Under the pieces are notes generated by a model. That model searched no databases and was not told the DNA's origin. It was given only the letters and a program-made list of their open reading frames with translations. The translations under genes were made by a program, and so were the position numbers. A DNA stretch of 37,308 nucleotides from an uncultured Prevotella sp. (lineage in GTDB: Bacteria > Bacteroidota > Bacteroidia > Bacteroidales > Bacteroidaceae), in contig CALGHW010000009.1 of assembly GCA_937916075.1 (NCBI GenBank), positions 1 to 37,308 on the forward strand. The letters are read 5' to 3'. This document shows, piece by piece, positions 24,834-33,316 of the stretch (the first letter of the stretch is position 1; every line of letters begins with the position of its first letter).

Positions 24834-25799
24834 ATGAACACAGACAAGAATTCGTCTCTGAATATCGTGCGCGGCTACATGCGCTATCTCAAGTTGCAAC
24901 GCAACTTCTCACCCAATACCCTGGAAGCCTACCACCGTGACCTGGACAAGCTCCTCACCTTTGCCGCCGGCGGTGGCCGCCATGTGCTCGACATCCAGTT
25001 GGAGGACCTTCAGGCCTTTGCCGCCGGCCTACACGATATCGGCATCGGCCCTACCTCCCAGTGCCGTATCCTGAGCGGTGTGCGTAGCTTCTTCCGCTAT
25101 CTCCTGATGGACGGCTACCGGGACGACGACCCTACCGAACTGCTCGAATGGCCACAGACGGGCGAGCACCTGCCCACCGTGCTCACAGCCGAGGAGGTGG
25201 ACCAACTGGAGGACTCCATCGACCTGTCGAAACCTGAGGGACACCGCAACAGGGCCATCATCGAAGTGCTCTACTCCTGCGGACTGCGGGTGAGCGAACT
25301 GGTGACCCTGCGCCTGTCGTGTCTCTTCCTTGACGAGCAGTTTTTGCAAGTGTTGGGCAAGGGGTCCAAGGAACGGCTGGTGCCGGTGTCACCCCGCGCC
25401 ATCCGTGAACTGAACAACTGGTTTGTGTGCCGCCAACAATTGAACATCAAGCCTGGCGAGGAGGATTATGTGTTTCTCAACCGCCGCGGAGCCCACCTCA
25501 CGCGCACCATGATTCTCATCATGATTAAGCGTCAGGCCGCCGAAGCCGGCATCGACAAGACCATCAGTCCCCATACCTTACGCCACTCCTTCGCCACCAG
25601 CCTGCTGGAAGGCGGAGCCGACCTCCGGGCCATCCAAGCCATGCTGGGACACGAGGATATCGGCACCACCGAGATATACACCCACCTCAGCACCACCACG
25701 CTGCGCCAGGAAATCCTGGAGCACCATCCGAGAAACATCAAGTGGAACAAGCGCCATACCGACAAGGACACAGCATCCGATACGGATGTTGAGCCATAG
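24834..25799 (+). CDS. xerD: Tyrosine recombinase, XerD-like
   Basis: 321 residues from ATG 24834, placed after its promoter; the open frame begins at 24771. XerC/XerD resolve chromosome dimers at dif during division. An N-terminal SAM-like core-binding domain (~10-95: Y-L-K-L-Q-R-N-F-S-P-N-T-L-E-A-Y) precedes the catalytic domain with R152 (G-L-R-V-S-E-L), K in L-G-K-G-S-K-E-R, H247-x-x-R250, H273 and the nucleophile Y282. All catalytic residues are present. No phage or integron context is near, so a housekeeping role is likely; whether it is XerC or XerD depends on the rest of the genome. Confidence 0.9.
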   Translation: MNTDKNSSLNIVRGYMRYLKLQRNFSPNTLEAYHRDLDKLLTFAAGGGRHVLDIQLEDLQAFAAGLHDIGIGPTSQCRILSGVRSFFRYLLMDGYRDDDPTELLEWPQTGEHLPTVLTAEEVDQLEDSIDLSKPEGHRNRAIIEVLYSCGLRVSELVTLRLSCLFLDEQFLQVLGKGSKERLVPVSPRAIRELNNWFVCRQQLNIKPGEEDYVFLNRRGAHLTRTMILIMIKRQAAEAGIDKTISPHTLRHSFATSLLEGGADLRAIQAMLGHEDIGTTEIYTHLSTTTLRQEILEHHPRNIKWNKRHTDKDTASDTDVEP

Positions 25800-25856
25800 C
25801 TCACGTTCTAATGATGATTTTTTATTACATCTGTTCGCATCAAGAAAATAACGCCG

Positions 25857-25923
25857 CCTGATTACGAAGAGAAAGTTGCCTGATTTCGAGGAGAAACTTG
25901 GCAACTTTCTCTTCGTAATCAGG
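25857..25923. repeat. 24-bp perfect inverted repeat with internal partial copy
   Basis: Arms 25857-25880 and 25900-25923 are exact reverse complements (CCTGATTACGAAGAGAAAG at the left edge). The 19-base spacer is itself a diverged copy of the unit in direct orientation (TGATTTCGAGGAGAAACTT), and another half-unit, CAACTTTCTC, follows at 25925. So it is a small family of repeated hairpin units after xerD. Lacking a T-run, it is probably a palindromic repeat element more than a terminator. Confidence 0.85.
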
Positions 25924-26071
25924 CAACTTTCTCATTTAGCCCGCTTCAAATGCTCAGAAGGACTCTTTGAGCAGACATGAAAAATCTTTATATTTTTACA
26001 CTTCCATTTCGCCGCATCCACTACATTCTTCAATATACAGGCAGAAACAACCTCTAACATACTTTTAATTC

Positions 26072-27277
26072 TTACAGTCCCTCCGCAAGAAACTTACGGA
26101 GATGAATATGCGTGATGCCGTTGTCGTCATTTTTTGTGAGGAGAGGGGTCATGGAGATAACGTACTTCGGATAATTGTCCTTGATGGCCCGCAGATTGCC
26201 AAACTCCCTTTCTCTTGTCGCTTCATCGGCTATGATATACGATGCCTGCACATATATGCGTCCTCCCTTGGGCTTGGTACACACGAAGTCGATTTCTCCT
26301 GCTTGCAACTGGCCGACATATACTTGATAGCCCAAACGGATGAGGTGTTGATATATGATGTTCTCTATCACTTTCTCTATGTCGCCCTCCCGTGTTCCAC
26401 CGGCAATGGCGTTCCTGATGCCATTGTCCTCGAAATAAAATTTATCGTTGGTCTCAAAGATACGCTTGCCATGGATGTCGTAGCGGCTTACCTTGTGCAA
26501 GATATAGGCCTCACAAAGAAAAGATATGTAGTTGATGATAACTGTGGAGGTGATGCTTTCTCCTTGCGATCTCATGTATTTTGCGATACTGTTGGCTGAG
26601 ATTAACTTGCCTGTATTGTCAGCAAGAAAGCGCACCAGGTTTTCAAGGAATGGCACGTTTCTTATCTGATTGCGCATGATGACATCCTTGAGAAGTACTG
26701 TATGGTATATATCCATCTGATATTCACGCGCATCATCCTCTTCCAATCCTATCTTGGTCAAACCAGGCAAGCCACCATACTGTATGTAAAGACTCAACGA
26801 CTCGTCATTGTCCTTAAGTTTATGAAACTCCAGAAACTCATTATAACTTAACGACTGGATATAGATTTCCTTATACCGGCCACCGATAAGCGTACTCAGT
26901 TCATTGCTCAGCATACCGGCATTGCAGCCTGTGACAATAATGTCTGTTTTCGGCTCGGTGCGGTAACTACGGATGGAACGCTCAAATTCCTTGATGTCCT
27001 GAATCTCGTCAATGAGTATGTAGTTGTGTTTACCACTAACAAAACGCTGACTGATATACTCGTTGAGATCCTGATATGTCCGGATATTGTCAAATTCCCT
27101 TTTCTCCTTGTCTATATATATAATATTATTGCCTTCATCGTTTTTCTTACGATCACGTATCATCTTCATCGTGCAGCTTTTGCCTACACGACGTTGACCC
27201 ACCAAGACGATGATGACCTCCTTACCAAGATATTTTTCTATCTTGTTGATGTATGATTGACGAATGATGTTTGCCAT
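26072..27277 (-). CDS. AAA-family ATPase, DUF4143-like, with altered PD-(D/E)XK core
   Basis: 401 residues. Walker A is V-G-Q-R-R-V-G-K-S (G27-S34) and Walker B is Y-I-L-I-D-E-I-Q (D90/E91). Residues ~200-290 resemble the DUF4143 winged-helix region. The C-terminal nuclease-like core keeps G-E-I-D-F (D330), but the usual E-x-K reads Y-V-Q-A-S (Q344, S346), so metal-dependent cutting is doubtful. Related to, but clearly different from, the ATPase at 3358-4710. Single gene with its own array of three palindromic sites at 40-bp intervals over the promoter. Codons and intergenic DNA are more A/T-rich than in neighbouring genes, which fits acquisition by transfer. Confidence 0.88.
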   Translation of the reverse strand: MANIIRQSYINKIEKYLGKEVIIVLVGQRRVGKSCTMKMIRDRKKNDEGNNIIYIDKEKREFDNIRTYQDLNEYISQRFVSGKHNYILIDEIQDIKEFERSIRSYRTEPKTDIIVTGCNAGMLSNELSTLIGGRYKEIYIQSLSYNEFLEFHKLKDNDESLSLYIQYGGLPGLTKIGLEEDDAREYQMDIYHTVLLKDVIMRNQIRNVPFLENLVRFLADNTGKLISANSIAKYMRSQGESITSTVIINYISFLCEAYILHKVSRYDIHGKRIFETNDKFYFEDNGIRNAIAGGTREGDIEKVIENIIYQHLIRLGYQVYVGQLQAGEIDFVCTKPKGGRIYVQASYIIADEATREREFGNLRAIKDNYPKYVISMTPLLTKNDDNGITHIHLRKFLAEGL

Positions 27278-27278
27278 A

Positions 27279-27382
27279 TTTTATCCTCTATAAATGATAT
27301 TTTCTGCAAAAATACCTATTTTATCTTTTATAGAAGACAAAACCTGTATTTTTCTTTTTTTTGTCTTTTATAATAGACAAAA
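27279..27382. repeat. Three 24-bp palindromic sites with exact 40-bp period (operator-like)
   Basis: Sites begin at 27279, 27319 and 27359. The best copy (27359-27382) has perfect arms TTTTGTCT and AGACAAAA around 8 bp; the middle copy differs at 3 of 24 bases; the gene-proximal copy is weaker (about 16 of 24 shared with the middle one). The centre of each contains CTTTTATA or CTCTATA. They flank a minus-strand -7 element at 27314-27307, placing one site at the expected transcription start and one in the -33 region. Confidence 0.9.
27307..27314 (-). promoter_or_regulatory. -7 element for the 26072-27277 ATPase (TATTTTTG)
   Basis: Matches TAnnTTTG on the minus strand between the first two palindromic sites. 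A TTTG at 27341-27338, inside the middle site, is 23 bp upstream and may act as the -33 box. Confidence 0.55.
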
Positions 27383-27462
27383 AAGCATAATTTTTCCAAC
27401 AAACATGCATCGATGCTAAACGGAAGGCGGGTACTGATGCGCCCAGTTTACACGTATGTAAA

Positions 27463-27516
27463 TAAAAAAAGCCCGGCCATACGGAGACTTTCACAAGCCC
27501 ACCGTATGCCGGAGCT
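27463..27516 (-). terminator. Rho-independent terminator of the 27559-34924 operon
   Basis: On the minus strand, a stem AGCTCCGGCATACGG paired with CCGTATGGCCGGGCT (one bulge) is followed by seven T. It lies about 40 bases after the stop codon at 27559. Confidence 0.85.
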
Positions 27517-27558
27517 TTACAAATAGAAAACTTTTTCGTTAAACTTAATTGATGAGGA

Positions 27559-30500
27559 TTATCTTATCACTGTATGCATCGTGAATGTCTTGCCTGCGGC
27601 CTCCACACGTACCACTACCTGACCGGCAGTATGAAGCGGGATAAAGACATTCTCGGTAGTGTTCACCTCCGTGGAGAGCAGCGTCCGGCCGTCGGCAGCA
27701 TAGACCGTGATTTTGCGGATCAGTCGGCCGTCGGGATTGGCCACATTGAGCGTATGACCCTTCACGAACAACTGTATACGGCCCGTCTGCGCCGTGGCAA
27801 TGGCTGTGGTCTGGCTGGTGGTAAACTTGTTTTGCGTAGCCCACTTGCTCTGGCGGTCGGCCTCACACTGAGCCTGCACACGCCACAGATAGACGGTGTT
27901 GGCCTTGAGGTCTTCCAGCTTGTATTGACGCTCCGTGAGCTGAGCCTTTTCAGTCCATTCGCTGGCCGAGCTCTCGCGGTAACGGATGTTCCAACTGAGG
28001 TTGCTCTCGTCGGCCGTCCAGGTCAGTGTGGCGGAAGTAGCCGTAATGTCCTCGACAGAGAGTCCCGTCGGAGTGACACACTCGGGCACAGCCGTTGTGG
28101 CAAACCCGGTCACGGCAGTCCAGCGGCTGCTGTCGCCCTCGGCACAGATAGCCCGCAGACGCACCTTATAGTCGGTCTCCGCAGCCAGTCCGGTAAGGGT
28201 GATGATATGCTTGTTGTCATTGTCACCGAGACTGGCGTATACCTGTGTGGTCCAGGCCTCATCAGAAGCCTTGCGCACAGCCACCTCGAAGCGGTCGGCT
28301 TCACTCTCAAAGAAGAGGTCGGCCTTGTCGTAAGAGGGTGTGACAGACACGTCGGCAGGCGTCAGGCACGTCTCTGCCAAAGTAGTGAATGTATTCACAG
28401 GCGTGTAAGCACTGGTATCCTTTTCCGACTTACTGCACTGGGCCTGCACGGCATACTCATAAGTGGTGTTGGCCTCCAGGTTGGTGATAACGGCAAAGGT
28501 GTCTCTTACCTGTTCGGTAATCCAGGCTGCAGGTTGCTCAATATTCTGCTTGCGATAGCGCACATTGTAGGCACCGGCCTCACCGGTCCATTCTATCCGG
28601 GCCGTCCACTTGTCGGCCGTCACCTTCACCTGCTCGGGCTCGGCACAAACAGAACCCGTAGTCGTTATCTCGATGACCTTCACCTTGGCGGTGTCGCCCG
28701 GCTCGCAAGCCTTGGTCAGTCCTATCTCATAAGAGGTATGATGCTTCAGTCCGGTGAGGGCCAGCTCAGGTTTATCCGTGGTCAGATACTGGCCGCGGGG
28801 CTGTCCGGCCTCTGCCACATAGTAGAACCACTGGTCGGCGCCGCTGGTCCAGGAGATATGGGCCGAATCGTCGGTCACGGTGTCCACCTTGGCCTCGATG
28901 TCATTGACACAGGTATAATGCACCTGAAGCGAGTCGAGCGTCATGCTCGGCATATTGGCATCCTCACTGTGCACATAGACACCCAGGCGCACCTTACCTT
29001 GAAGTCCGCGGAGCGGGAAGGCATAGGTCTTGGAATCATAGGCGTCGGGCAACTCGTCGGCCTTGATGGTGAGCGCCACGCCAGCCGGTGTGAAGGGCTT
29101 GCCGGCCTCTGCCACCACGACCTGAACGGTACCGGTGGTCTCCTTAGAGCCGTAGCTCCTGGTGAGGGTCAACTGTCCCTGATAGTTCACCGAGCCGTCA
29201 CCCAAGTTCATGACAGGAGTCAAGAGCCAGTCGTCGGCAGTCTCATTCACTTCCGTATAGCTCATGTTAGCACCGCCAAACCATCCCTTGTTGAAGCTCC
29301 AGCTGGCTCCGTCGGTCAGTTGGGTGTTTTCAGAGAGCGCACCCTCCATGATGTCCCAGCCACTGGGCAAGGCATCCAAGTCCGTGAAGGCCAGGTCAAA
29401 CGGAACAGACATTCCACTGCGGAAGGTTCCCGTCTCCGACCACTGGCTCTGGCTGGTGGCCGAGCAGCGGGCGCGCACCTGCACATCATAATCGGTGAAG
29501 CCCTCCAGACCGGTCAGTGTATATTTCTTCTCACGCACTGTGACAGCCTTGCTCCACTCGGTGTCGGCCGTCTTCTTGTAACGCACATCCCAGGCATCTT
29601 CCTCACCTTGAGGAGTCCACGTCACGGCAGCCTCATCAGCCACCACGGTAGAGTCGATGGCCATCACGTTGACCGGATAGTCGCAAGCCTCCTTCTGCTC
29701 TATACGGATACCGGTAAGCGCCGTCTTGGGCTCTCCATAGACATGGAGGAACAGACGCACCCGGGCCCGCTTGCCTGCGGCTTCAGCGAAGGGCACATAA
29801 AGCTTGACAGGACTGTCGGTTGAGGCAAAGGTCAGACGGTTGTCCTTGGTATATTCCTGTACCGTGGTATAGTTGTCGCTGCCGTCCTCGGCCACCTGTA
29901 TGCGGATGGTATCACGGTCTCTCATGGCATACGGGCCGTTGGCATAGTTGACATATTCTGTCATCAGGAGATTGAGCACCAGTCGGTTGGTGCCTTCCGT
30001 CAGGTATACCGGCGGTGTTTCAATCCACTCGTCGGCACCCTTGCTGGCATTGGGATTGTCGATGATACCGCAAAGGCTACCGTCGCGGTCCATCTGCCAG
30101 GTGCCCTCAAAGCGCCAGCCCGCCGGAGCCCCATACTGTGCGTTGTTGGCAAAGCTGGCCGTCCAGGGCACAATACAAGCCGTATGGGTATCATTCTGCA
30201 CGGAAGTGGAAGAATACTGGCCGGCACTGTTGCGGCTCCATACGCCAATGTGGTAAATCTCGCCCGGTTTCAGACCGCTGAGCACAATACCGTCTTTCGC
30301 CTTTCCGGTATAGGCGGCATAGCCACCACCGTCGATGCTGTCGCCAGCGGCATAATTGCCCGACGGCATGCCGAAGCGTCCTCCTTCTACCGTCTGGCTA
30401 TACTTGTTCATGGCCGGCAGAGTGGTATAGCCCACAAACACATCATCGCCGGCGGCATTGGCCTTCACGTTGACGGTGATGGTGGTAGAGTCCTGGGCTG

Positions 30501-31698
30501 TCACGGTCAAGCTTGACGGTGCGTCGGGCAGCGTGCTGACAGATGCCGTGAGAGGGTTCTCCAGGTTATATTTCGGACCAAAGAAGCAAGCCGAGTTGAC
30601 ACCCAGCACATGAATGTAGTATTGCTGCGTGCCCTCCAGGATATCACCTGTCGTGAAGGTTGCCTCATCGCCTGCGCTCAGCTTGGTACCGTCAATAAAG
30701 TTGACCACACGGGCCGTGCCTATCGAGTCGCCTTTGGCATAAGTCTTGCCATTCTCGGGCAGTGCTGTCAACGAGGCGTCACGCCCTATCAGCACCAGGT
30801 AGTGGTCGGCCGCATCGACAGCCTTAAAGCTGCCGTCCACGCTGAGGGTGGTGCTGGTCAGCTGAAGCTCTGTGGGCTGTGTGGCAGGGGCCGCACAATC
30901 CTCTGGAGGCGTAAAGGTATAGGTCAGTCCGTCGGCCGGATAGCTGCTGCCGCGCCAACTGATATAGCCGGTAGAGGTGGAGGTGGAGAAGCTGCTGCCG
31001 TCGAAAGCACTGCTTTTGGCAATGACATCCTTGTCCTGGCCTCGCAAGCCGATACGGAAACCATCGTTGTAATTCATCGCGTCGGCCGCCTCGGCACATG
31101 GCTCAAAGCCGCTGGTTATCATCTCTATCTTGCCCGACTCGGACAGGCGCATCTGGAGTGACACGGTGTCGCGCACCTGTTCGCCCTTCCAGCTGTCCAC
31201 CAACAGTTGCAGGTCCTTAAACTGGACGATGAGCTGTCGGTTTGGGGCCTCGCCCACCGTCTTGTAGCTTATCTCGGTCGAAGCGATGGCCGCCACCGTG
31301 CTGCGGTAGCAGAAGCCTATCACATCGTTATCCTGATTGCTCAGAAAGAAACTGGGATTGCCGGGCACAGTGGTTTTCACCTGGTCACGTCCCAAAACAA
31401 GGAAGCCGTGGGAGCCGATGAAGAACTGGTTCATCAGCTGATTGTCATACTTGAAATCGAAACCGATGGGATAACCCTCTGCATTGACCGTCAAATCATT
31501 GGGCGTATTGGTCTTGTCATAGACCACATTGTCAAAGTCGGTGCCCGACACGCCCAACGGCACCACCTGTCCGTCGGTAATAGGGACATATGCGCCCTGC
31601 ACCACCTCGGCCTCATAGCTCTGGGTGACCTGTCCCCACGAGAGGGTGGGGAACAGCGTGGCCAGAGCCAAGGCCACAAATGCTTGTCTCTTCTTCAT
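27559..31698 (-). CDS. Large secreted protein with adhesin-like jelly-rolls and fibronectin III repeats
   Basis: 1379 residues, signal peptide to about 22. Residues ~510-670 and ~767-870 look like MAM/cleaved-adhesin-type jelly-rolls (P-x-G-W...D-W-L-L-T-P-V-M), modules known from Porphyromonas gingipain adhesins. Fibronectin III-like repeats start near 390, 672, 930, 1017, 1111 and 1207, each with W-x(3,4)-Y-x-V-R-Y-R or a similar core, the later ones beginning with C-x-x-P. The last ~80 residues (F-V-K-G-H-T-L-N-V...I-T-V-Y-A-A-D-G-R-T-L) form a type IX secretion sorting-like domain. Expected at the cell surface, binding host or food proteins or glycans; no enzymatic domain found. Last gene of a three-gene unit (7-base gap upstream). 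Confidence 0.85.
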   Translation of the reverse strand: MKKRQAFVALALATLFPTLSWGQVTQSYEAEVVQGAYVPITDGQVVPLGVSGTDFDNVVYDKTNTPNDLTVNAEGYPIGFDFKYDNQLMNQFFIGSHGFLVLGRDQVKTTVPGNPSFFLSNQDNDVIGFCYRSTVAAIASTEISYKTVGEAPNRQLIVQFKDLQLLVDSWKGEQVRDTVSLQMRLSESGKIEMITSGFEPCAEAADAMNYNDGFRIGLRGQDKDVIAKSSAFDGSSFSTSTSTGYISWRGSSYPADGLTYTFTPPEDCAAPATQPTELQLTSTTLSVDGSFKAVDAADHYLVLIGRDASLTALPENGKTYAKGDSIGTARVVNFIDGTKLSAGDEATFTTGDILEGTQQYYIHVLGVNSACFFGPKYNLENPLTASVSTLPDAPSSLTVTAQDSTTITVNVKANAAGDDVFVGYTTLPAMNKYSQTVEGGRFGMPSGNYAAGDSIDGGGYAAYTGKAKDGIVLSGLKPGEIYHIGVWSRNSAGQYSSTSVQNDTHTACIVPWTASFANNAQYGAPAGWRFEGTWQMDRDGSLCGIIDNPNASKGADEWIETPPVYLTEGTNRLVLNLLMTEYVNYANGPYAMRDRDTIRIQVAEDGSDNYTTVQEYTKDNRLTFASTDSPVKLYVPFAEAAGKRARVRLFLHVYGEPKTALTGIRIEQKEACDYPVNVMAIDSTVVADEAAVTWTPQGEEDAWDVRYKKTADTEWSKAVTVREKKYTLTGLEGFTDYDVQVRARCSATSQSQWSETGTFRSGMSVPFDLAFTDLDALPSGWDIMEGALSENTQLTDGASWSFNKGWFGGANMSYTEVNETADDWLLTPVMNLGDGSVNYQGQLTLTRSYGSKETTGTVQVVVAEAGKPFTPAGVALTIKADELPDAYDSKTYAFPLRGLQGKVRLGVYVHSEDANMPSMTLDSLQVHYTCVNDIEAKVDTVTDDSAHISWTSGADQWFYYVAEAGQPRGQYLTTDKPELALTGLKHHTSYEIGLTKACEPGDTAKVKVIEITTTGSVCAEPEQVKVTADKWTARIEWTGEAGAYNVRYRKQNIEQPAAWITEQVRDTFAVITNLEANTTYEYAVQAQCSKSEKDTSAYTPVNTFTTLAETCLTPADVSVTPSYDKADLFFESEADRFEVAVRKASDEAWTTQVYASLGDNDNKHIITLTGLAAETDYKVRLRAICAEGDSSRWTAVTGFATTAVPECVTPTGLSVEDITATSATLTWTADESNLSWNIRYRESSASEWTEKAQLTERQYKLEDLKANTVYLWRVQAQCEADRQSKWATQNKFTTSQTTAIATAQTGRIQLFVKGHTLNVANPDGRLIRKITVYAADGRTLLSTEVNTTENVFIPLHTAGQVVVRVEAAGKTFTMHTVIR

Positions 31699-31705
31699 AA
31701 GCGTT

Positions 31706-33304
31706 TTATTTTACTATTTTCTTAGTTGTGCTTGTACTGTTGTCTGTATATACATTGCGGATGATGTTCACACCCTCCGAGAGATGTTGCAAGCGCTCGC
31801 CCGACGGAGCGTATATCTCCTGACGAAGCAAAGTCTTGGCATTGTGCTCGCCGTCAATCTCACGGATACCAGACACGGAGCCGTCCAGATAGACCCGCTG
31901 CATACAGATGTTCTCCTTATTTTGAGAAGGATTCTCATTCCAGTTGACCAAATAATACTGGTCATCCATGAGCGGCGACGACAGCAAGTTGTTCTTCACC
32001 GCCGTGGAGGTGGAGAAGTTGACCGGAGCCTGCACCTGGTTGCCCTCCTTGTCATACAGGGCGATATAGGAACCCACAGGACTGTTGGTGGCGTTGCCCG
32101 CCATGGTCTGGTAGAACACGGCTATCTGTCCGTCCTTGGCTCCCTGGATGGTGCAGAAACTGCAATTCACAGAGTCTTGGATGTCAATCACGGGCTTGCC
32201 GTTAGGTCCCCAGAGCAACTCGCCATCAAGTGACATTTTCTGGAGGAAAAGGCCCTGAAGGTTTTGGGCCGCCTGGTCAAACTGGCGGTAGACCATGTAG
32301 ACGGCTTTTTCGTTTTTGTCGTAATATACCGTCGGGACCATCCGCGAGTATTCGGTCTGGTTGCTCACATTGGTACCCTCCTCACCTGTGGAGAACCCAT
32401 AGGTGGCATCATTCTTGATATACGACAAGCGATTCTCGTAGGTGCTGGTCAAGGCATCAGGATCACACCAGGCCACAAAGGCGCCGCCGTCAGGAGCACT
32501 GTACACATCCATCATGGTATACAAAGGAAGAGATGGCATAAATCCGCCCCGGTAAACAATGAGGTCTTCGTCCCACACATCGTCACCACTGATATCTATC
32601 ATGCGGGCCATCAAGTCCTGGTTGCTGCCCTTGGCATAGACCATCATCGCCTGACCGTCACCGGCGTCTACCAGATAAGGATAGGTATAGTCGTTGACGC
32701 CACTGTCATCTTTCAGCAGCAGAGGCTCGCTCCAGGCCAGGCTGCCGTCGGCCTTCAGCTTATAGACATAGATTTTCGTGGGGGCATTATCATACGAATA
32801 AGCCTCATAGGCCAACATATAGCCACCATCGGTGGTGTTGACCATCGACATGGAAGCCAAGGACTCGTTGTCAACGCCCTCGCCAAGCGTCCGGCTCCAG
32901 AGCTCCTTGCCGGTCTCGTCATACTTATAAATGGTATAAGTCTCATTGCCCTTGCGGAAGTCGAAGACAGCGATGACGGCATTGCCGTCACGGTCGATGA
33001 GCAGATGCTGGTTGACTTTGGTCCATGTCTGGTTTGCCTCAGCCGAGATGAGCTGTCCTTCCTCCGGCAAGGTCTTGACACCATCCTTGTCCAGAATCTG
33101 CAGTCGCATCTCGATGGTTTCATTGTGGGGTATCTGCATGAAGACATACGTCATGCCGTTGGCATTGGTTTGGATGTCGTAGCCATAATTGTTGGACCCT
33201 GCAGGACTCACGATGTTGCATTGTGCCGGGTCATTGACCCATTGGGCTGACACGGGAGCTGCCATGGCAGCAGCCAGCGCCATAGAGAGTAGAATTCTTT
33301 TCAT
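31706..33304 (-). CDS. Secreted propeller-like protein of unknown function
   Basis: 532 residues, signal peptide ending A-P-V-S-A-Q (21). Repeated segments of the form D-x-D/G-G followed by hydrophobic strands (L-I-D-R-D-G-N-A-V-I-A-V, V-N-T-T-D-G-G-Y-M-L-A-Y, V-D-A-G-D-G-Q-A-M-M-V-Y, Y-S-A-P-D-G-G-A-F-V-A-W) suggest a beta-propeller. The end, I-Y-A-P-S-G-E-R-L-Q...G-V-N-I-I-R...K-K-I-V-K, is a Prevotella-type sorting tail. No known enzyme motif. Middle gene of the unit: 12 bases after the Omp28-like gene and 7 before the fibronectin III gene. Confidence 0.8.
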   Translation of the reverse strand: MKRILLSMALAAAMAAPVSAQWVNDPAQCNIVSPAGSNNYGYDIQTNANGMTYVFMQIPHNETIEMRLQILDKDGVKTLPEEGQLISAEANQTWTKVNQHLLIDRDGNAVIAVFDFRKGNETYTIYKYDETGKELWSRTLGEGVDNESLASMSMVNTTDGGYMLAYEAYSYDNAPTKIYVYKLKADGSLAWSEPLLLKDDSGVNDYTYPYLVDAGDGQAMMVYAKGSNQDLMARMIDISGDDVWDEDLIVYRGGFMPSLPLYTMMDVYSAPDGGAFVAWCDPDALTSTYENRLSYIKNDATYGFSTGEEGTNVSNQTEYSRMVPTVYYDKNEKAVYMVYRQFDQAAQNLQGLFLQKMSLDGELLWGPNGKPVIDIQDSVNCSFCTIQGAKDGQIAVFYQTMAGNATNSPVGSYIALYDKEGNQVQAPVNFSTSTAVKNNLLSSPLMDDQYYLVNWNENPSQNKENICMQRVYLDGSVSGIREIDGEHNAKTLLRQEIYAPSGERLQHLSEGVNIIRNVYTDNSTSTTKKIVK

Positions 33305-33316
33305 AAATGGTATCTC

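Noticed and set aside
24834..25799. Integrase of a mobile element
   Set aside because: Length and motifs match the housekeeping XerC/D group, and no phage, integron or attachment-site structure is adjacent.
27574..29823. Long plus-strand open frame (749 codons)
   Set aside because: Antisense to the fibronectin III protein; no signal peptide or domain, whereas the minus gene has repeats, signal peptide and sorting domain.
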